DNA of 64,000 nucleotides from Helichrysum umbraculigerum (GCA_949592205.1 CATIUR010000004.1:88648337-88712336); one strand, 5' to 3'; positions 49,202 through 60,726 are shown, numbered from the stretch's first letter. Notes: generated by a model from the sequence alone, not told the origin. Program-made: numbers and translations.

Positions 49202-49717
49202 CTAAGGTTATAGTGAACCAGGTTGCATTTAGTAGGCCTAGACTATGACCATTAGGCAGTATTTCCTTATTAGGCATAATTGGTTCAGGAATCACATCAT
49301 ACGACTTTAATTTAACATAGCCTGATCAACTATGTACAATTAAGGAAAGATGATGTGAGGTCTGAAATGGTTATGTTAAACGGGGATGCATTAGTTGACT
49401 CTGACCACGAGGGAACCGAGACTCTTACTTGTTATGTGCTAGACATACGCTAGGCTATTATATATTGAATATATGTGAATAGGCCTCGCACGTAAACACA
49501 CTCGCTATAGAGATAGCCGACGTTTCTCTGGTAACACTTACGAATTTCTCTCAGCGGTTTGCACCGACCATGACAGACTTGACTTCCGTCACACCACCTT
49601 GTGGCGCACTCTAATGATTTTATAAAAATCACATCTAACACCCGGAAACAACGTACTTCCAAGGACTAAAATCCTCTCTCTGTCATTTCTATAGAACTCA
49701 AAGCCACGAATTCCCAA
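49202..49717 (+). other. Tekay-D leader
   Basis: Non-coding leader. The first 250 bp are shared with Tekay-C (reverse complement of 44100-44370). Probably includes packaging signals; none can be identified by eye. Confidence 0.6.
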
Positions 49718-50194
49718 ATGGACGACTACGTGTCTGATAGTGACCAGGTCCACGAGGAACAAATCCAGTACACGTATCTCGATGAGGACATCGTACCAGA
49801 AGAAGAAATCATGCTGGAGGAAAACGAAAACCAGAATTTCGAAATGACTGGCATCGACATAGAAGAATATGAAAGAGTGCGAGATCAGGCCGTGGGACTA
49901 GACGGCCGAAATTGGGCACTTAAGCGTAAGTGCATAGACTATGAACAAAGATTGAGAATCTCAAACCGATCTGTCCCTACACGAATCAAAGATAAGATCC
50001 GTTACTGGAAGAAAGTGGCCACCAACCTAACCCGTAGGACCAAAACATGGATCAAACGTTTGGGCAGGAAATCAACGGAGGAGACTAGGTACCGCTCCAC
50101 GACTCAAAGATACAGGGACATGCTCGAAGCACGCTACCACCCACACGACCTGAACCTGGAGTCGGAAGACGAATCCGAAAGCCAGGAACCGTAA
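49718..50194 (+). CDS. Tekay-D leader ORF, 158 aa, unknown function
   Basis: A small protein upstream of gag. The first 50 residues are acidic (DEDIVPEEEIMLEENEN). The middle is basic (IKDKIRYWKKVATNLTRRTK) with many Arg and Lys, and the end is acidic again. No domain is recognised and there is no membrane segment. It lies 362 bp before the gag ATG, so translation from a full-length mRNA would need reinitiation or leaky scanning. Tekay-A and Tekay-C have short frames in the same place without clear similarity. It may be an accessory protein, or a chance ORF kept open because the copy is young. Confidence 0.45.
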   Translation: MDDYVSDSDQVHEEQIQYTYLDEDIVPEEEIMLEENENQNFEMTGIDIEEYERVRDQAVGLDGRNWALKRKCIDYEQRLRISNRSVPTRIKDKIRYWKKVATNLTRRTKTWIKRLGRKSTEETRYRSTTQRYRDMLEARYHPHDLNLESEDESESQEP

Positions 50195-50556
50195 CTAAGA
50201 ATGAACCAACCGACTAGCAGAAACTGTGGACCGCCTTGGCACACTATGGAACAAATTAATCTACATTAAGAATAGTGTAGTTTTTGTCTTGTAATCTACC
50301 TCGTAATCTAGGGACTATCTAGCACTACTTTATAAACTAGTCGGATGTAACCATTCCCGACACCTTTTGTAATATCTCTGTAGGATGTAACTTTTGAACT
50401 CACTTTATCTATCAGATATCCTTTGTTATCTCAACTCACATTAATTGTCATTTTCCATGTTGATGTTATGTATTACTGCTTTTATACATGTACATCTGTG
50501 ACAATTACAATTTCATACAAAATCTCATGTATCTTCATTTCTTTCATTGAAGAATC
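50195..50556 (+). other. Spacer between the leader ORF and gag of Tekay-D
   Basis: No gene seen. T-rich sequence before the gag ATG. Confidence 0.6.
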
Positions 50557-53500
50557 ATGCCGCCAAAGACACGACCATACACCGATGCCCAGATTACCTC
50601 CCTTATAACCCAGGCTGTTACTGAAGCCTTGGCTCGGAATACTCCACCAAACTCCTCGAGAAACAGCGATGCCGCTGAAACCACTACTGCTAAACCCTGT
50701 TCATACAAAGACTTTCAGAACTGCAAACCTCTAAACTTTGCAGGTACTGAGGGAGCTATCGGTCTAGTACGCTGGATTGAGAAAGTTGAGTCTGTATTTC
50801 TTATCTGCAACTGTGCGGAGGGAGATAAGGTTAAGTTCTCTGTTAGTACTTTTACTGACACCGCACTCACCTGGTGGAACACTTATGCCCAGACTGTGAG
50901 TGTTGCTACTGCTTACCAACTCCCGTGGGAGGAGTTGAAGAAGATGTTGAGGGGCGAGTATTGCCCCAGGGATGAATTGAAACAACTAGAAGTGGAATTC
51001 TGGAACCACAAGATGCAGGGTGATGACATCACCGGATACACCAACCGTTTCCACCAACTGGCACTTCTGTGCCCAACCATGGTCGATCCTGAGTACAAGA
51101 GGATCGAGAAATTCGTTGACGGTCTTCCTGAGAGACTCCAAGACCTGGTGACTTCATCCAAACCGGGTACTATTCAGAGCGCCATCCGTATGGCCCATGA
51201 ACTAACGGCAAATTCTGTCCGCCGTGGCACAACTTCAACCCCATCTGCAAACAACAAACGCAAGTGGGAAGGTAACCCCAACTCATCCAACCAAACCTCC
51301 AACAAAAAGCCTGGGTACACTAAGGCTTATTCATCGGGGACTTCGGAAAAGAAAGGGTACAGCGGGAACAAGCCCTACTGTTCCAAATGCAGCCGCCATC
51401 ATGACGGTTCTTGCCCTTGCTCCAACTGCAAACGGTTCGGGCATCTAGCCAAGGATTGCCGAATCAACATATCTACCCCCAACACTAATGCACCAAAGGC
51501 CTGCTTTGGGTGCGGAAATACAGGGCATTTCAGGAAAGATTGCCCAAAGCTGAAAAACAACAACAACCCTGCTCGCGGCAGATCATTCGTTATCAAGGCT
51601 GGGGAAGCCAGACAAGACCCGAACGTCGTGACGGGTACGTTCCTTCTCAACGACCTTACTGCTTCTGTGTTATTTGATACCGGTGCCGATAGAAGCTTCA
51701 TATCTGAGAAATTTAGCCCTTTACTTGATATTACTCCCACTGCCTTAGATGCTAATTACATTGTAGAATTAGCTAACGGCAAACTGATTGAGACTGATAG
51801 TATCATACACAACTGTACACTTAACCTCACGAACGAAACGTTTCCCATTGATTTAATCCCTGTCGAGATCGGCAGCTTCGATATTATTGTCGGTATGGAT
51901 TGGTTATCCAAGCACCGAGCTGAAATCATCTGTCATGACAAACTCGTTCGCATACCTCTTGTCTCCGGTGGAACCTTAGTTCTACAAGGGGAGACCGGCA
52001 GACGGAATCTGAACATTGTCTCCTGTCTAAAAACGAGAAAATATCTACGAAAAGGGTATCAAGCCATCCTCGCACATGTAACGGAGAAGAAGTCGGAGGA
52101 GAAGCGACTTGAGGATGTTCCGGTCGTGCGGGATTTCCCGGAAGTCTTTCCTGAAGACTTGCCCGGACTCCCGCCACCTAGACAAGTTGAATTCCAAATC
52201 GAACTTGTGTCCGGAGCTGCACCCGTGGCACGAGCCCCTTACCGTTTAGCACCATCCGAAATGCAGGAGTTGTCTAACCAACTACAGGAACTCCTGGACA
52301 GAGGATTCATTCGACCAAGTTCCTCACCTTGGGGAGCTCCGGTCTTATTCGTGAAAAAGAAAGATGGGTCTTTCCGCATGTGTATCGACTACCGAGAGCT
52401 GAATAAGCTAACCATAAAGAATCGGTACCCACTTCCTAGAATCGATGACCTGTTCGACCAACTCCAGGGATCGAGTGTTTACTCGAAGATTGATCTACGG
52501 TCGGGTTATCATCAACTCCGAGTCCGTGACAATGATATCCCAAAGACAGCTTTCCGAACTCGTTATGGGCATTATGAATTCGAAGTGATGCCATTCGGGT
52601 TAACCAACGCACCGGCCGTATTCATGGACCTTATGAATCGGGTGTGCAAACCATATCTTGATAAATTCGTCATTGTGTTCATCGATGATATCCTGATTTA
52701 CTCTCGCAACGAACAGGAACATGCTCAACATCTGAAAACCATTCTAGGACTTCTGAAACACGAAGAGTTATATGCCAAATTCTCTAAGTGTGAGTTTTGG
52801 ATTCGAACCGTTCAATTCCTCGGGCACGTGATTGACAGCCAAGGAATTCATGTTGATCCCGCCAAGATTGAAGCAATCAAGGGCTGGGAGTCACCGACCA
52901 CTCCAACCGAAGTGAGACAATTCTTAGGTCTTGCTGGTTATTATCGCCGATTCATCGAAAACTTTTCAAGAATAGCTGTTCCACTAACCGCACTGACTCA
53001 GAAGGATAAGAAGTTCGATTGGACTGATAAACAAGAGTCAGCCTTCCAGCTATTGAAAAACAAACTTTGCAGTGCACCAATCCTGTCCTTACCCGAGGGC
53101 ACCGACGATTTCGTAGTTTACTGCGACGCCTCACACCAGGGACTTGGTTGTGTGTTGATGCAACGGGAAAAAGTCATTGCCTATGCCTCACGACAACTGA
53201 AAATCCACGAGAAAAACTATACGACCCACGACCTCGAATTAGGTGCTGTGGTCTTCGCATTGAAAATCTGGAGACATTATCTCTACGGTACGAAAAGCAC
53301 TATCTTTACCGATCACAAAAGTCTCCAACACATATTCGATCAGAAAGATCTAAACATGAGACAACGTCGCTGGGTTGAGTTACTTAGTGACTACGACTGC
53401 GAGATCAAATACCATCCGGGCAAGGCTAACGTAGTTGCCGATGCCTTAAGCCGAAAAGAACGAGTGAAACCCTTTCGAGTTCGAGCACTTTCTATGACAA

Positions 53501-53574
53501 TTCATAACGAGCTTTCTGCTCAAATCCTTACCGCTCAACTTGAGGCACTCAACGATGAAAACTTGAAAAAATGA
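50557..53574 (+). CDS. gag-pol: Tekay-D gag-protease-RT-RNase H polyprotein, 1005 aa
   Basis: Ty3/gypsy polyprotein. Gag covers about residues 1-260 (LTWWNTYAQ, FVDGLPERLQDLV). Zinc knuckles are near 275-300 (CSNCKRFGHLAKDC) and 316-329 (CFGCGNTGHFRKDC). The protease has LFDTGADRSFI with the active Asp near 374. The reverse transcriptase runs from about 560 (SSPWGAPVLFVKKKDGS) with catalytic FIDDILIYS near 708. RNase H has VVYCDASHQGLG near 852 and HPGKANVVADALSRKE near its end. It stops at TGA 53572-53574, just where the integrase should continue. The next frame lies +1. Comparison with the expected reading suggests one inserted T at 53572 after an A6 run. All catalytic motifs up to this point are intact. 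Confidence 0.95.
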   Translation: MPPKTRPYTDAQITSLITQAVTEALARNTPPNSSRNSDAAETTTAKPCSYKDFQNCKPLNFAGTEGAIGLVRWIEKVESVFLICNCAEGDKVKFSVSTFTDTALTWWNTYAQTVSVATAYQLPWEELKKMLRGEYCPRDELKQLEVEFWNHKMQGDDITGYTNRFHQLALLCPTMVDPEYKRIEKFVDGLPERLQDLVTSSKPGTIQSAIRMAHELTANSVRRGTTSTPSANNKRKWEGNPNSSNQTSNKKPGYTKAYSSGTSEKKGYSGNKPYCSKCSRHHDGSCPCSNCKRFGHLAKDCRINISTPNTNAPKACFGCGNTGHFRKDCPKLKNNNNPARGRSFVIKAGEARQDPNVVTGTFLLNDLTASVLFDTGADRSFISEKFSPLLDITPTALDANYIVELANGKLIETDSIIHNCTLNLTNETFPIDLIPVEIGSFDIIVGMDWLSKHRAEIICHDKLVRIPLVSGGTLVLQGETGRRNLNIVSCLKTRKYLRKGYQAILAHVTEKKSEEKRLEDVPVVRDFPEVFPEDLPGLPPPRQVEFQIELVSGAAPVARAPYRLAPSEMQELSNQLQELLDRGFIRPSSSPWGAPVLFVKKKDGSFRMCIDYRELNKLTIKNRYPLPRIDDLFDQLQGSSVYSKIDLRSGYHQLRVRDNDIPKTAFRTRYGHYEFEVMPFGLTNAPAVFMDLMNRVCKPYLDKFVIVFIDDILIYSRNEQEHAQHLKTILGLLKHEELYAKFSKCEFWIRTVQFLGHVIDSQGIHVDPAKIEAIKGWESPTTPTEVRQFLGLAGYYRRFIENFSRIAVPLTALTQKDKKFDWTDKQESAFQLLKNKLCSAPILSLPEGTDDFVVYCDASHQGLGCVLMQREKVIAYASRQLKIHEKNYTTHDLELGAVVFALKIWRHYLYGTKSTIFTDHKSLQHIFDQKDLNMRQRRWVELLSDYDCEIKYHPGKANVVADALSRKERVKPFRVRALSMTIHNELSAQILTAQLEALNDENLKK

Positions 53575-54967
53575 AGCCTTGCGAGGCTTGGATAAACAAT
53601 TCGAAATCAAACCCGATGGGACTCGATACTTCTCTAACCGGGTGTGGTTACCCAAATTCGGAAACTTGCGAGATTTGGTGATGGCTGAAGCTCACCAATC
53701 TCGATACTCTATACATCCTGGATCTGACAAGATGTATCATGACGTCAAAGGGTTGTATTGGTGGCCTAACATGAAAGCTGACATCGCCTTGTACGTCAGT
53801 AAATGCCTAACCTGTTCCAAAGTAAAGACCGAACACCAAAGACCCTCTGGGTTGCTTCAACAACCTGAAATTCCTCAATGGAAATGGGAACAGATTTCCA
53901 TGGACTTCATTACCAAACTACCGAAAACTTCGAGTGGTTGCGATACCATTTGGGTGATCGTGGACCGTCTCACGAAATCTGCTCATTTTCTGGCCATCAA
54001 GGAAACCGACAAGATGGAGCGTCTGACTCGCATCTATGTCAAAGAAATCATCTCGCGACACGGTGTACCTATCTCGATCATCTCGGATAGGGACAGCCGT
54101 TTTACTTCTAACTTTTGGCAATCGCTACAGAAATCTCTTGGTACTCGTCTGGATATGAGTACTGCTTATCACCCGCAAACCGATGGCCAAAGCGAGCGAA
54201 CCATTCAAACACTGGAGGATATGCTACGAGCCTGCGTAGTCGACTTCGGTACTTCTTGGGAAAATCATTTACCGTTGTGCGAGTTCTCGTACAACAACAG
54301 TTATCATACCAGCATAAAGGCTGCACCCTTTGAGGCACTTTACGGGCGTAAGTGCCGATCACCCATCTGTTGGACTGAGTTAGGAGATTCCCAACTCACG
54401 GGTCCAGAAATCATTCAAGAAACTACTGAGAAAATCGTTGGTATTCAAAACCGGCTGAAAGCCGCACGTGATCGTCAGAAAAGCTATGCTGACGTGAGAC
54501 GCAAACACCTTGAGTTCCAGGTAGGAGACAAGGTACTCCTCAAAGTGGCACCGTGGAAAGGTGTTATTCGATTCGGGAAACGAGGCAAACTAAATCCTAG
54601 ATACATCGGACCATTCGAAATCCTTGAAAGGATTGGTCCAGTGGCATATCGCCTGCAACTTCCTGCTGAACTTAGCAGCGTACACAACACATTCCACATT
54701 TCTAACTTGAAGAAATGTCTGTCTGACGAGACGCTGATTATACCGCTCGACGAAATTCAAATCGATGATAAACTTCATTTTGTCGAGAAACCTATGGAAA
54801 TCATGGACCGTGAGGTCAAGCAATTGAAACAGAGTCGTATTCCCATAGTAAAAGTCAGGTGGAATTCTAGGCGCGGCCCTGAGTTCACCTGGGAACGGGA
54901 AGACCAAATGCGACAGAAATATCCACATCTCTTCCCAGACAACGCACCGTCCGTGCACTCAAGATAA
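53573..54967 (+). CDS. int: Tekay-D integrase with chromodomain, +1 frame relative to RT
   Basis: The open frame begins right after the upstream stop and has no early ATG, so it should be made as part of the polyprotein. The zinc-binding H-H-C-C region is HQSRYSIHPGSDK to CLTCSKVK. Catalytic D-D-E: Asp in SMDFITKL, Asp in IISDRDSRFTSNF and Glu in GQSERTIQTLE. GPFEILERIGPVAYRLQLP forms the C-terminal part. A chromodomain follows at 54778-54945 (VEKPMEIMDREV, VRWNSRRGPEFTWE), which marks a chromovirus and is thought to guide integration to modified histones. The stop is at 54965. The frame change could be an inactivating insertion or a +1 programmed shift at AAA-AAA-TGA. Confidence 0.92.
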   Translation, partial: EALRGLDKQFEIKPDGTRYFSNRVWLPKFGNLRDLVMAEAHQSRYSIHPGSDKMYHDVKGLYWWPNMKADIALYVSKCLTCSKVKTEHQRPSGLLQQPEIPQWKWEQISMDFITKLPKTSSGCDTIWVIVDRLTKSAHFLAIKETDKMERLTRIYVKEIISRHGVPISIISDRDSRFTSNFWQSLQKSLGTRLDMSTAYHPQTDGQSERTIQTLEDMLRACVVDFGTSWENHLPLCEFSYNNSYHTSIKAAPFEALYGRKCRSPICWTELGDSQLTGPEIIQETTEKIVGIQNRLKAARDRQKSYADVRRKHLEFQVGDKVLLKVAPWKGVIRFGKRGKLNPRYIGPFEILERIGPVAYRLQLPAELSSVHNTFHISNLKKCLSDETLIIPLDEIQIDDKLHFVEKPMEIMDREVKQLKQSRIPIVKVRWNSRRGPEFTWEREDQMRQKYPHLFPDNAPSVHSR

Positions 54968-54990
54968 TTTCGGGACGAAATTTCTTTAAC

Positions 54991-55000
54991 AAGGGGAGAA
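54991..55000 (+). other. Tekay-D polypurine tract
   Basis: AAGGGGAGAA directly precedes the 3' LTR. Confidence 0.85.
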
Positions 55001-57392
55001 TGTAACACCTGCTAAATTAGGATAATTATTTATGCCTAATTGATTGTAACTAGTTGTAATTAGTATGTAATAGGACTAATTGCAGACTCTAATTGTACAT
55101 ATATAAGGTGAATTATATATATATGTGTGTACTTACGCGATTTGGATTAATCGTACGAATTAACCGGACGGAGTCCGACACAGTTACTTGGACGTTGGTG
55201 ACAGAAACTTACCTAAATAATGAGAACGTATTTTATTATATAAAATACACAGCGAACAAACATTATTTATAATACCACGACGACAATTTAAATAATTTAA
55301 CGAATACGTATTAAACGCGAGTTAAGAATTTTAATACTTCGACAAATGTTTTTATAATTAATTAATTTCAAGGTATTTCATTAAAACATTCCCGTCACCT
55401 TTTAAAAATATAACTGCTTGATATAATGCCTAAATGACGGAGAAAACGAACACCGCACGGAGCGCGGGGCGTACACTGAAAACGGTGGGGACCTCCCACC
55501 TAAATCACCACTTTCCTTCTTTCTTCCCCATTTTCATTTTCCATTCTCTCTCTCTCTTTCTTTTACTTTCAAATCACCAAACCAATTTCATCACTAAAAT
55601 CGCAAAATAACACCACGAAACCTCGCCGAATCATATCACTCTTTTGGAGAAAAGTGACCACGACAACACGATCTACATTCCTATCTTTTCGGATTTTCTA
55701 TCCGACATTTTGTAAGTTTCCGACAAAACCCGAAACTTTCCGTTTTTGCTCATTTTTACGTTTTTATGGTTTATATATGCTTAAAATGTCCAAAAATGGG
55801 TTGGGTAAAAGATTTGGACCTAACGGAAGTTTTTCGACCGATTTTCCGGCCACCAAATTCCGATCAGACCGCTACGTCGCAGAGACGCTGGACTATCTGC
55901 GACGTAGCTCAAAACGTCGCATTATGTGGCCAACGTCGCACTTAGCGACGTCGCGGCCTACGTCGCACAAAAATCTCAACGTCGCACTAGCGACGCAGCC
56001 TATTACGTCGCATTAACTTGCGGACGTCGCACATAGCGACGTAGACTTTTACGTCGCAAACCGAACCAACGTCGCATTAGCGACGTCGCCCCCTACGTCG
56101 CATTGATTTGCGAAGGTCGCATCATGCGACGTACCACCCTACGTCGCATGCTACGTCGCATGCTACGTCGCACAAACCAGAACCTTGAAAAGTCAGATTT
56201 TACTAAGTGTCGAACTTACACAACTTCAAATACTTATGTCATACGACTTAACAAACGTCATAGAACATACTTTCTATTACAATTACACTAAATTGCGTTA
56301 TAAATGATAACGCTTTGAATCATTATTACAAACCGTCACCAATGGGCCATATTTGTTTTCAAACTACAAACGGATTACTAAACAAACACTTGGACATAAT
56401 GAGTTGTGTAAACAACTAGCCTAGATGGTCTTGCGAGACATCTACTTACTTAACTTTATATGTTTAGGCATTTGAAGGTTACGGGTTCGGAGAACCTACG
56501 GTTGATATTATTTACTCGTTTATTGATATAAACGTACTTGCAAGGACTCAGGTGAGTCTTACGGCCCCACTTTTACTGTTTTATCTTATTGGGGGAGATA
56601 CATGCTACTGATTTTTCCTGAACACAAGTACTAAACTGATTTCTATACCAAACGGAATTGCATGAGTTAATTACTATTTACAGAAGTCTCTCCATCATAT
56701 ATCGTTAGTTATGGACTTAAGCGCGAACAGTAGTTAATGGATCCATTAGGGAAATGACCCTCCCCACCCGGGGCAGTAGCGCTGCCACGTACCGATTTAC
56801 ACGTATAAACGGGTGACAACTTATTCGTTACTGATGCTTGCTCACTTACGAGCATGTCACGGGAGCAAACATATTATTTACGGGTTAAGCTTCGATTATG
56901 AGCCTCATGGCAACGGTATAAACTTACTTATTTACGATTGTTGGATTGCAATGGCTGATTTTACGCCTACGGGCACTACTAATGAAATCTCGTGTTCAAA
57001 GCCGATATTATTTACAAACCTGTGAGATTCACCAACCTTTTTGGTTGATACTTTTTAGCATGTTTTCTCAGGTACCCAGATGGAGTAGGATTACTCCAAG
57101 ATTTTAGCTAGAGTCGCATGATTTCAACACAACTGCATTAACGGAGATTCTTAGCATTATCTTTTGTATATTTTGATTATGTAATAGAATCTCCCGCTAT
57201 ACGCGTGGACTCTAGGGGAAACTACATTTTGTATACGAAAACACTAAGTTTTCAAACATTATATCTATGGAATGTAACTAATTTACAAAACGTCTCATTT
57301 AGAGGTCGTTTGCTGTATATCTTGTGCTTTGTATATTGATTAGTAACACCCAAGTATGCTTCCGCAAAACAGCAAATTTCTGGGGTGTTACA
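55001..57392 (+). mobile_element. Tekay-D 3' LTR
   Basis: 2392 bp, nearly identical to the 5' LTR, with the same word array at 55874-56171. Differences seen include C/T at 47770/55976 and G/A near 49168/57374. Confidence 0.97.
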
Positions 57393-57468
57393 CCTAACAC
57401 AGAACTAATTACATGTATTAAAACTTGATTAGGCACTAAATTCTAGTCCTCAATTGGCGGGTGTCACA

Positions 57469-58631
57469 GAGATACATGCATCGGCACACACAAGAAATGA
57501 ATAGTGTAGCATTAAAGATGAATGCTATTAGGCTCAAGATACCTCACTGCAAATAGGGTTGTATGTGCTTTGTCATGCTCCCATCAGATTATTATTTCTT
57601 GCTTAAGCAATTTCTACCTTATTTTCCCTAGATTCCGAAATATATTACTCACATTTGAAAATAGCTCCTCTCAAAAGATATTTTGACTCAAAAATAGTAG
57701 AGATAATCGACAGATTAAACTCATACTTTTTAATTTTCTTGAAAAATTTTGAAAAATTTTGAGGAACATTTTCTGAGTTTTACTATTTCAGACATTAAAA
57801 ATCATAAAAACTAACGAAGGTATTCTATACCTGCTATCCCACACTTAGAGGAGCATTGTCCCTAATGTTCTCTTGAGTTGAGATTTACTTTAAAGTAAAG
57901 ATCCCACACTTTGAACATGTAAGAAAATGTTTCTCAAGTGTTTATCTTGGGTGGGAATTCCACACTTAGTGATAAGCTTAGGATAGAGTATAGACTACTA
58001 AAGAAACTAACAAAGCAAGAAATATACAGAATCATAAACAAAAGAGAGTAAAGGTTTCAGACACTCCCCAGATAGCGAGCTGCGATGAAGCTGAGAATCT
58101 GAATTTGCTGAAAAGAGATGTTGCCAGGATCCTTTTCTACATTCATGAAGAACGGCTCGGCTTCAGGTGTCTTGCTATTGGTTTTCTTCATCCATCATTC
58201 TTCTTGTGAATAAATCTCGTAAGTGTGAACACGTTGGTCATACCATTTTACAACTCAAAGTATTTTAAATCACCGTCTCAGAATTTTGAAAAGATGTATT
58301 CTATTACAAATCAGTTTAGAAAACATGTGTTTTTAAACGAGTTCGAGCATAATGCATAAAAGTAGTATGCAAGTACCTCAAATGCTCAAAACACGTGAAT
58401 TATCATTTTTCAAATTGATTTCCTATTTTCTGAGGCGAGTGATTTGTTTGCAAACGAGTTGTAACAACAGAATGTTGTTCATAAAGTGTTTTGGTAACGA
58501 TCAAGTGTGAAGGATAGTCAGAGATTTTCTTCACTTATTGACATTGTTCTCTCTACACGTCTTATTACACGGGTTGCCTCCCGAGAAGCGCTGCTTTTAG
58601 AGTCGAGAGCTCGACTTTGCCTTCCTCCAGA
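57469..58631 (-). other. Element G 3' non-coding region
   Basis: No gene. It matches 30902-32100 of element F in reverse complement, including the paired hairpins at 58570-58583 and 58602-58615. Confidence 0.75.
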
Positions 58632-60001
58632 TTAGTTGGTGCTGGAACCTCCAGGACCGGAAGTGCTCAGAAGTGGAATCCTGGGGTTGCGTGGGTAGAT
58701 CCTCAGAAAATGGCGAGCGATGATGTCGACGATGTTTGGAATCTCAGATGAAAAGATAGGGAAGCTTTGAAGATGTTGTTCAGCAACCCTTTTCATGTGC
58801 AGAAGATCCCAAGTAATTTCCTTTACTGCTTTGGAGATAGTTCCACGGGAATCCACAAAAGAGAATCCATCAGCCTCAATCATCTCTCGTTCAGGATGAT
58901 GTCGTTTGAGTGAGTCCATGAATCCATAGAACTGCAGGTGTAAAGTCTCATGATCTGCAATATCGGAGTTTCCTCCAAGTTCTCAGATAGACTCATGAAT
59001 ACCCTGGATGAGATGGGTCTGATAGTGGGAAAACGTGAGGTTGGAGTTCTTAAAGATATTGTTTACTATGTCGTAAACCTCACGTAATCCGTAGTTGAAT
59101 ATTTGACCATGCTCTTCTTCAGGAACCTCAGCAAAGATTTCCTTGATTCGATCAGTGAGGAAGTTCGCAATGTTAACCATCGAACCTTCAGGGATGGAAG
59201 AAGGGATGTCACGCGTCCTTTCGTCAAAACTCACATACTCGAGATCTTCGGCAATCTTGTGAGCATGGTACTCCAACGTACAATCGATATAGAACATGTG
59301 GGGAGAAGCTTCATCGATGTGATCATTCTTAGCCATAGAGTTCAGTAGTCCCCCAAGATCATTCATCAACCGGATGTCTATGTCTGCGTCAGGATTCCCA
59401 GTAGCATTGTACATATTGTCGCGATAAGAATTTAAGAACTCATGTTGTTCAGTAGAATACGGAAATGCGGATCTGAACAGCGTGTCATAGATCTTCCTGT
59501 ACATGCGTCTTTGGTCTTTAAAGAACTTCAGCTCCTCAGGTGTTGGTCCAGTAATGTGGTGCTCTTGGAGGAGCTGAGCAGCGAGATCTTCAGCAAAGGC
59601 ATTTAGGCGGTTGTGGAAGAATCTGTGATCTGGGTTGTGGCTGGCTTGATACACTTCAGACTCGGCCTCAAGTTCTTCAATTAAGTCTCTTTGACGTGAA
59701 GTGTATTCATTAGTAGAGTTAATGATAATGCTAATCATAGTTGGGATATCATTTTCAAAGTCTTCGATGGCACTTATCATTTCCTCGTGGTTAGAGATAA
59801 TCGGGATTTGGGGAGAAGTGGGAATAGCTGGAACTGCATGAAGCTGGATAGACCGGATATCTACTGGAATGTCAATGTAGATGACACTATCCTCATTACT
59901 TTCTTCAGCTGGAGTATCCCTAGCCTGGAAATCAGGGAACTCAACAGTATAGGACGGTGGAAGGGTGTCATCGGTAATCTGAGATATCGGCTGAGAGGAA
60001 T
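58632..60001 (-). pseudogene. gag: Element G gag C-terminal domain with one nonsense codon
   Basis: The minus-strand frame is open from 60001 to TGA 58983-58985, then continues in the same frame to the stop at 58632. It matches the last 390 or so residues of the element F polyprotein throughout (SSQPISQIT, TVEFPD, DIRSI, NHEEMISAIE, SIPEGSMVNIA, YGLREVYDIVNNIF, FLRIYPRN). The F reading at the stop is Arg after HESI, so one codon became TGA. The rest of gag and the protease were displaced by the LTR at 60002. High similarity in a region without a known domain suggests a function for the non-autonomous family. Confidence 0.85.
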
Positions 60002-60581
60002 TGATATCGCGTAAAAAGTCACGTTTTTACCACCGATATCTCACTCATTCTGGAGCAATACTTGGCATTTGGACTCAAACAACGCACAAATCAGTGATAA
60101 TATGCTAAGAAGATCAAAACAAGGTTGCACGAGCAAAATCAAGCAAAACGACCGGAAAACGAAGATTCCACGCACGTTTGAAGATTCAAGACATCAAAAC
60201 AAGATTTCAAGACAAAAGTGCCCATCACCAACACCCAACTCATCCAAGATGTTTTTTTTTTAAATACGAACCCAACAGAAGAAGAATCGGCAAAAACGGA
60301 TGAAGAATGAACATTCTATGTACACCGGAAGATTCAAACGATTCGTACAACACATCTAAAGTTTAGAGACATATGTTTGGGATTTCTTTTCATCAAAGTC
60401 TTTGTGTTTTGAAAAACGAATCCAAAAAAACAAGAATCAACGCAAACGGACGCGTAACGAAGAAAACATGCACGAATCAAGAAATGAGGCAACAGACGAC
60501 GAACCGGGGCGGGTGGCAGCCGCCCACCACCGCCGCCGGCCACCTGTCCCCCGTCCCATTTCCGCTTTTTGGTCCTTGCGT

Positions 60582-60677
60582 GTACCCGGTGCACCACCTT
60601 TACATGCTTTTTGGTACCCAGTGCACCACCTTTATGTGCTTTTTCGTACCCGGTGCACCACCTTTTCCACCTTTTGC
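60582..60677 (+). promoter_or_regulatory. LTR H array: 32-bp repeats with palindrome GGTGCACC
   Basis: GTACCCGGTGCACCACCTTT-type repeats occur three times with GGTGCACC (once AGTGCACC) at 60588, 60620 and 60652, exactly 32 bp apart. The array ends about 45-60 bp before the TATA box. Just upstream (60505-60560) is a GC-rich stretch. Confidence 0.9.
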
Positions 60678-60718
60678 TAATGTGTGCTTCAAATTGCTAA
60701 CATGCACCAAGACTCAAC

Positions 60719-60726
60719 TATAAATA
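60719..60726 (+). promoter_or_regulatory. TATA box of LTR H
   Basis: TATAAATA, with a leader starting near 60750. Confidence 0.7.

Larger units (their letters stand above)
46795..57392 (+). mobile_element. Tekay-D: young full-length chromovirus (10,598 bp), TSD CCTAA
   Basis: Both LTRs are 2392 bp (46795-49186 and 55001-57392) and differ at about four sites by eye. CCTAA flanks both sides (46790-46794 and 57393-57397). The element has primer site, leader ORF, gag-protease-RT-RNase H ORF, integrase-chromodomain ORF and polypurine tract in order. One extra base separates the last two ORFs. It lies in the Tekay-C LTR in opposite orientation. Confidence 0.97.
44387..57468 (-). mobile_element. 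Tekay-C 5' LTR (minus), split by Tekay-D
   Basis: Minus-strand LTR with ends TGTGACACCC at 57468 and GGGTGTCACA at 44387. Tekay-D occupies 46795-57392 and a second CCTAA. Without these the LTR is about 2.48 kb. The joined sequence aligns with the Tekay-E LTR start (61868 onward). It contains its own word array (45614-45919). Confidence 0.85.
57469..60001 (-). mobile_element. Element G: 3' part of an F-like gag element, minus strand
   Basis: On the minus strand it carries the C-terminal gag domain, the two hairpins and the 3' non-coding region of element F, in the same order. It is cut by the LTR at 60002 on one side and by Tekay-C on the other. The repeated AAGTGTGGGA motif also appears (reverse complement near 57838, 57902, 57957). 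Confidence 0.85.

Noticed and set aside
60373..60723. Overlapping plus-strand frames in LTR H
   Set aside because: They cross the 32-bp repeats and the promoter region; no coding signature.
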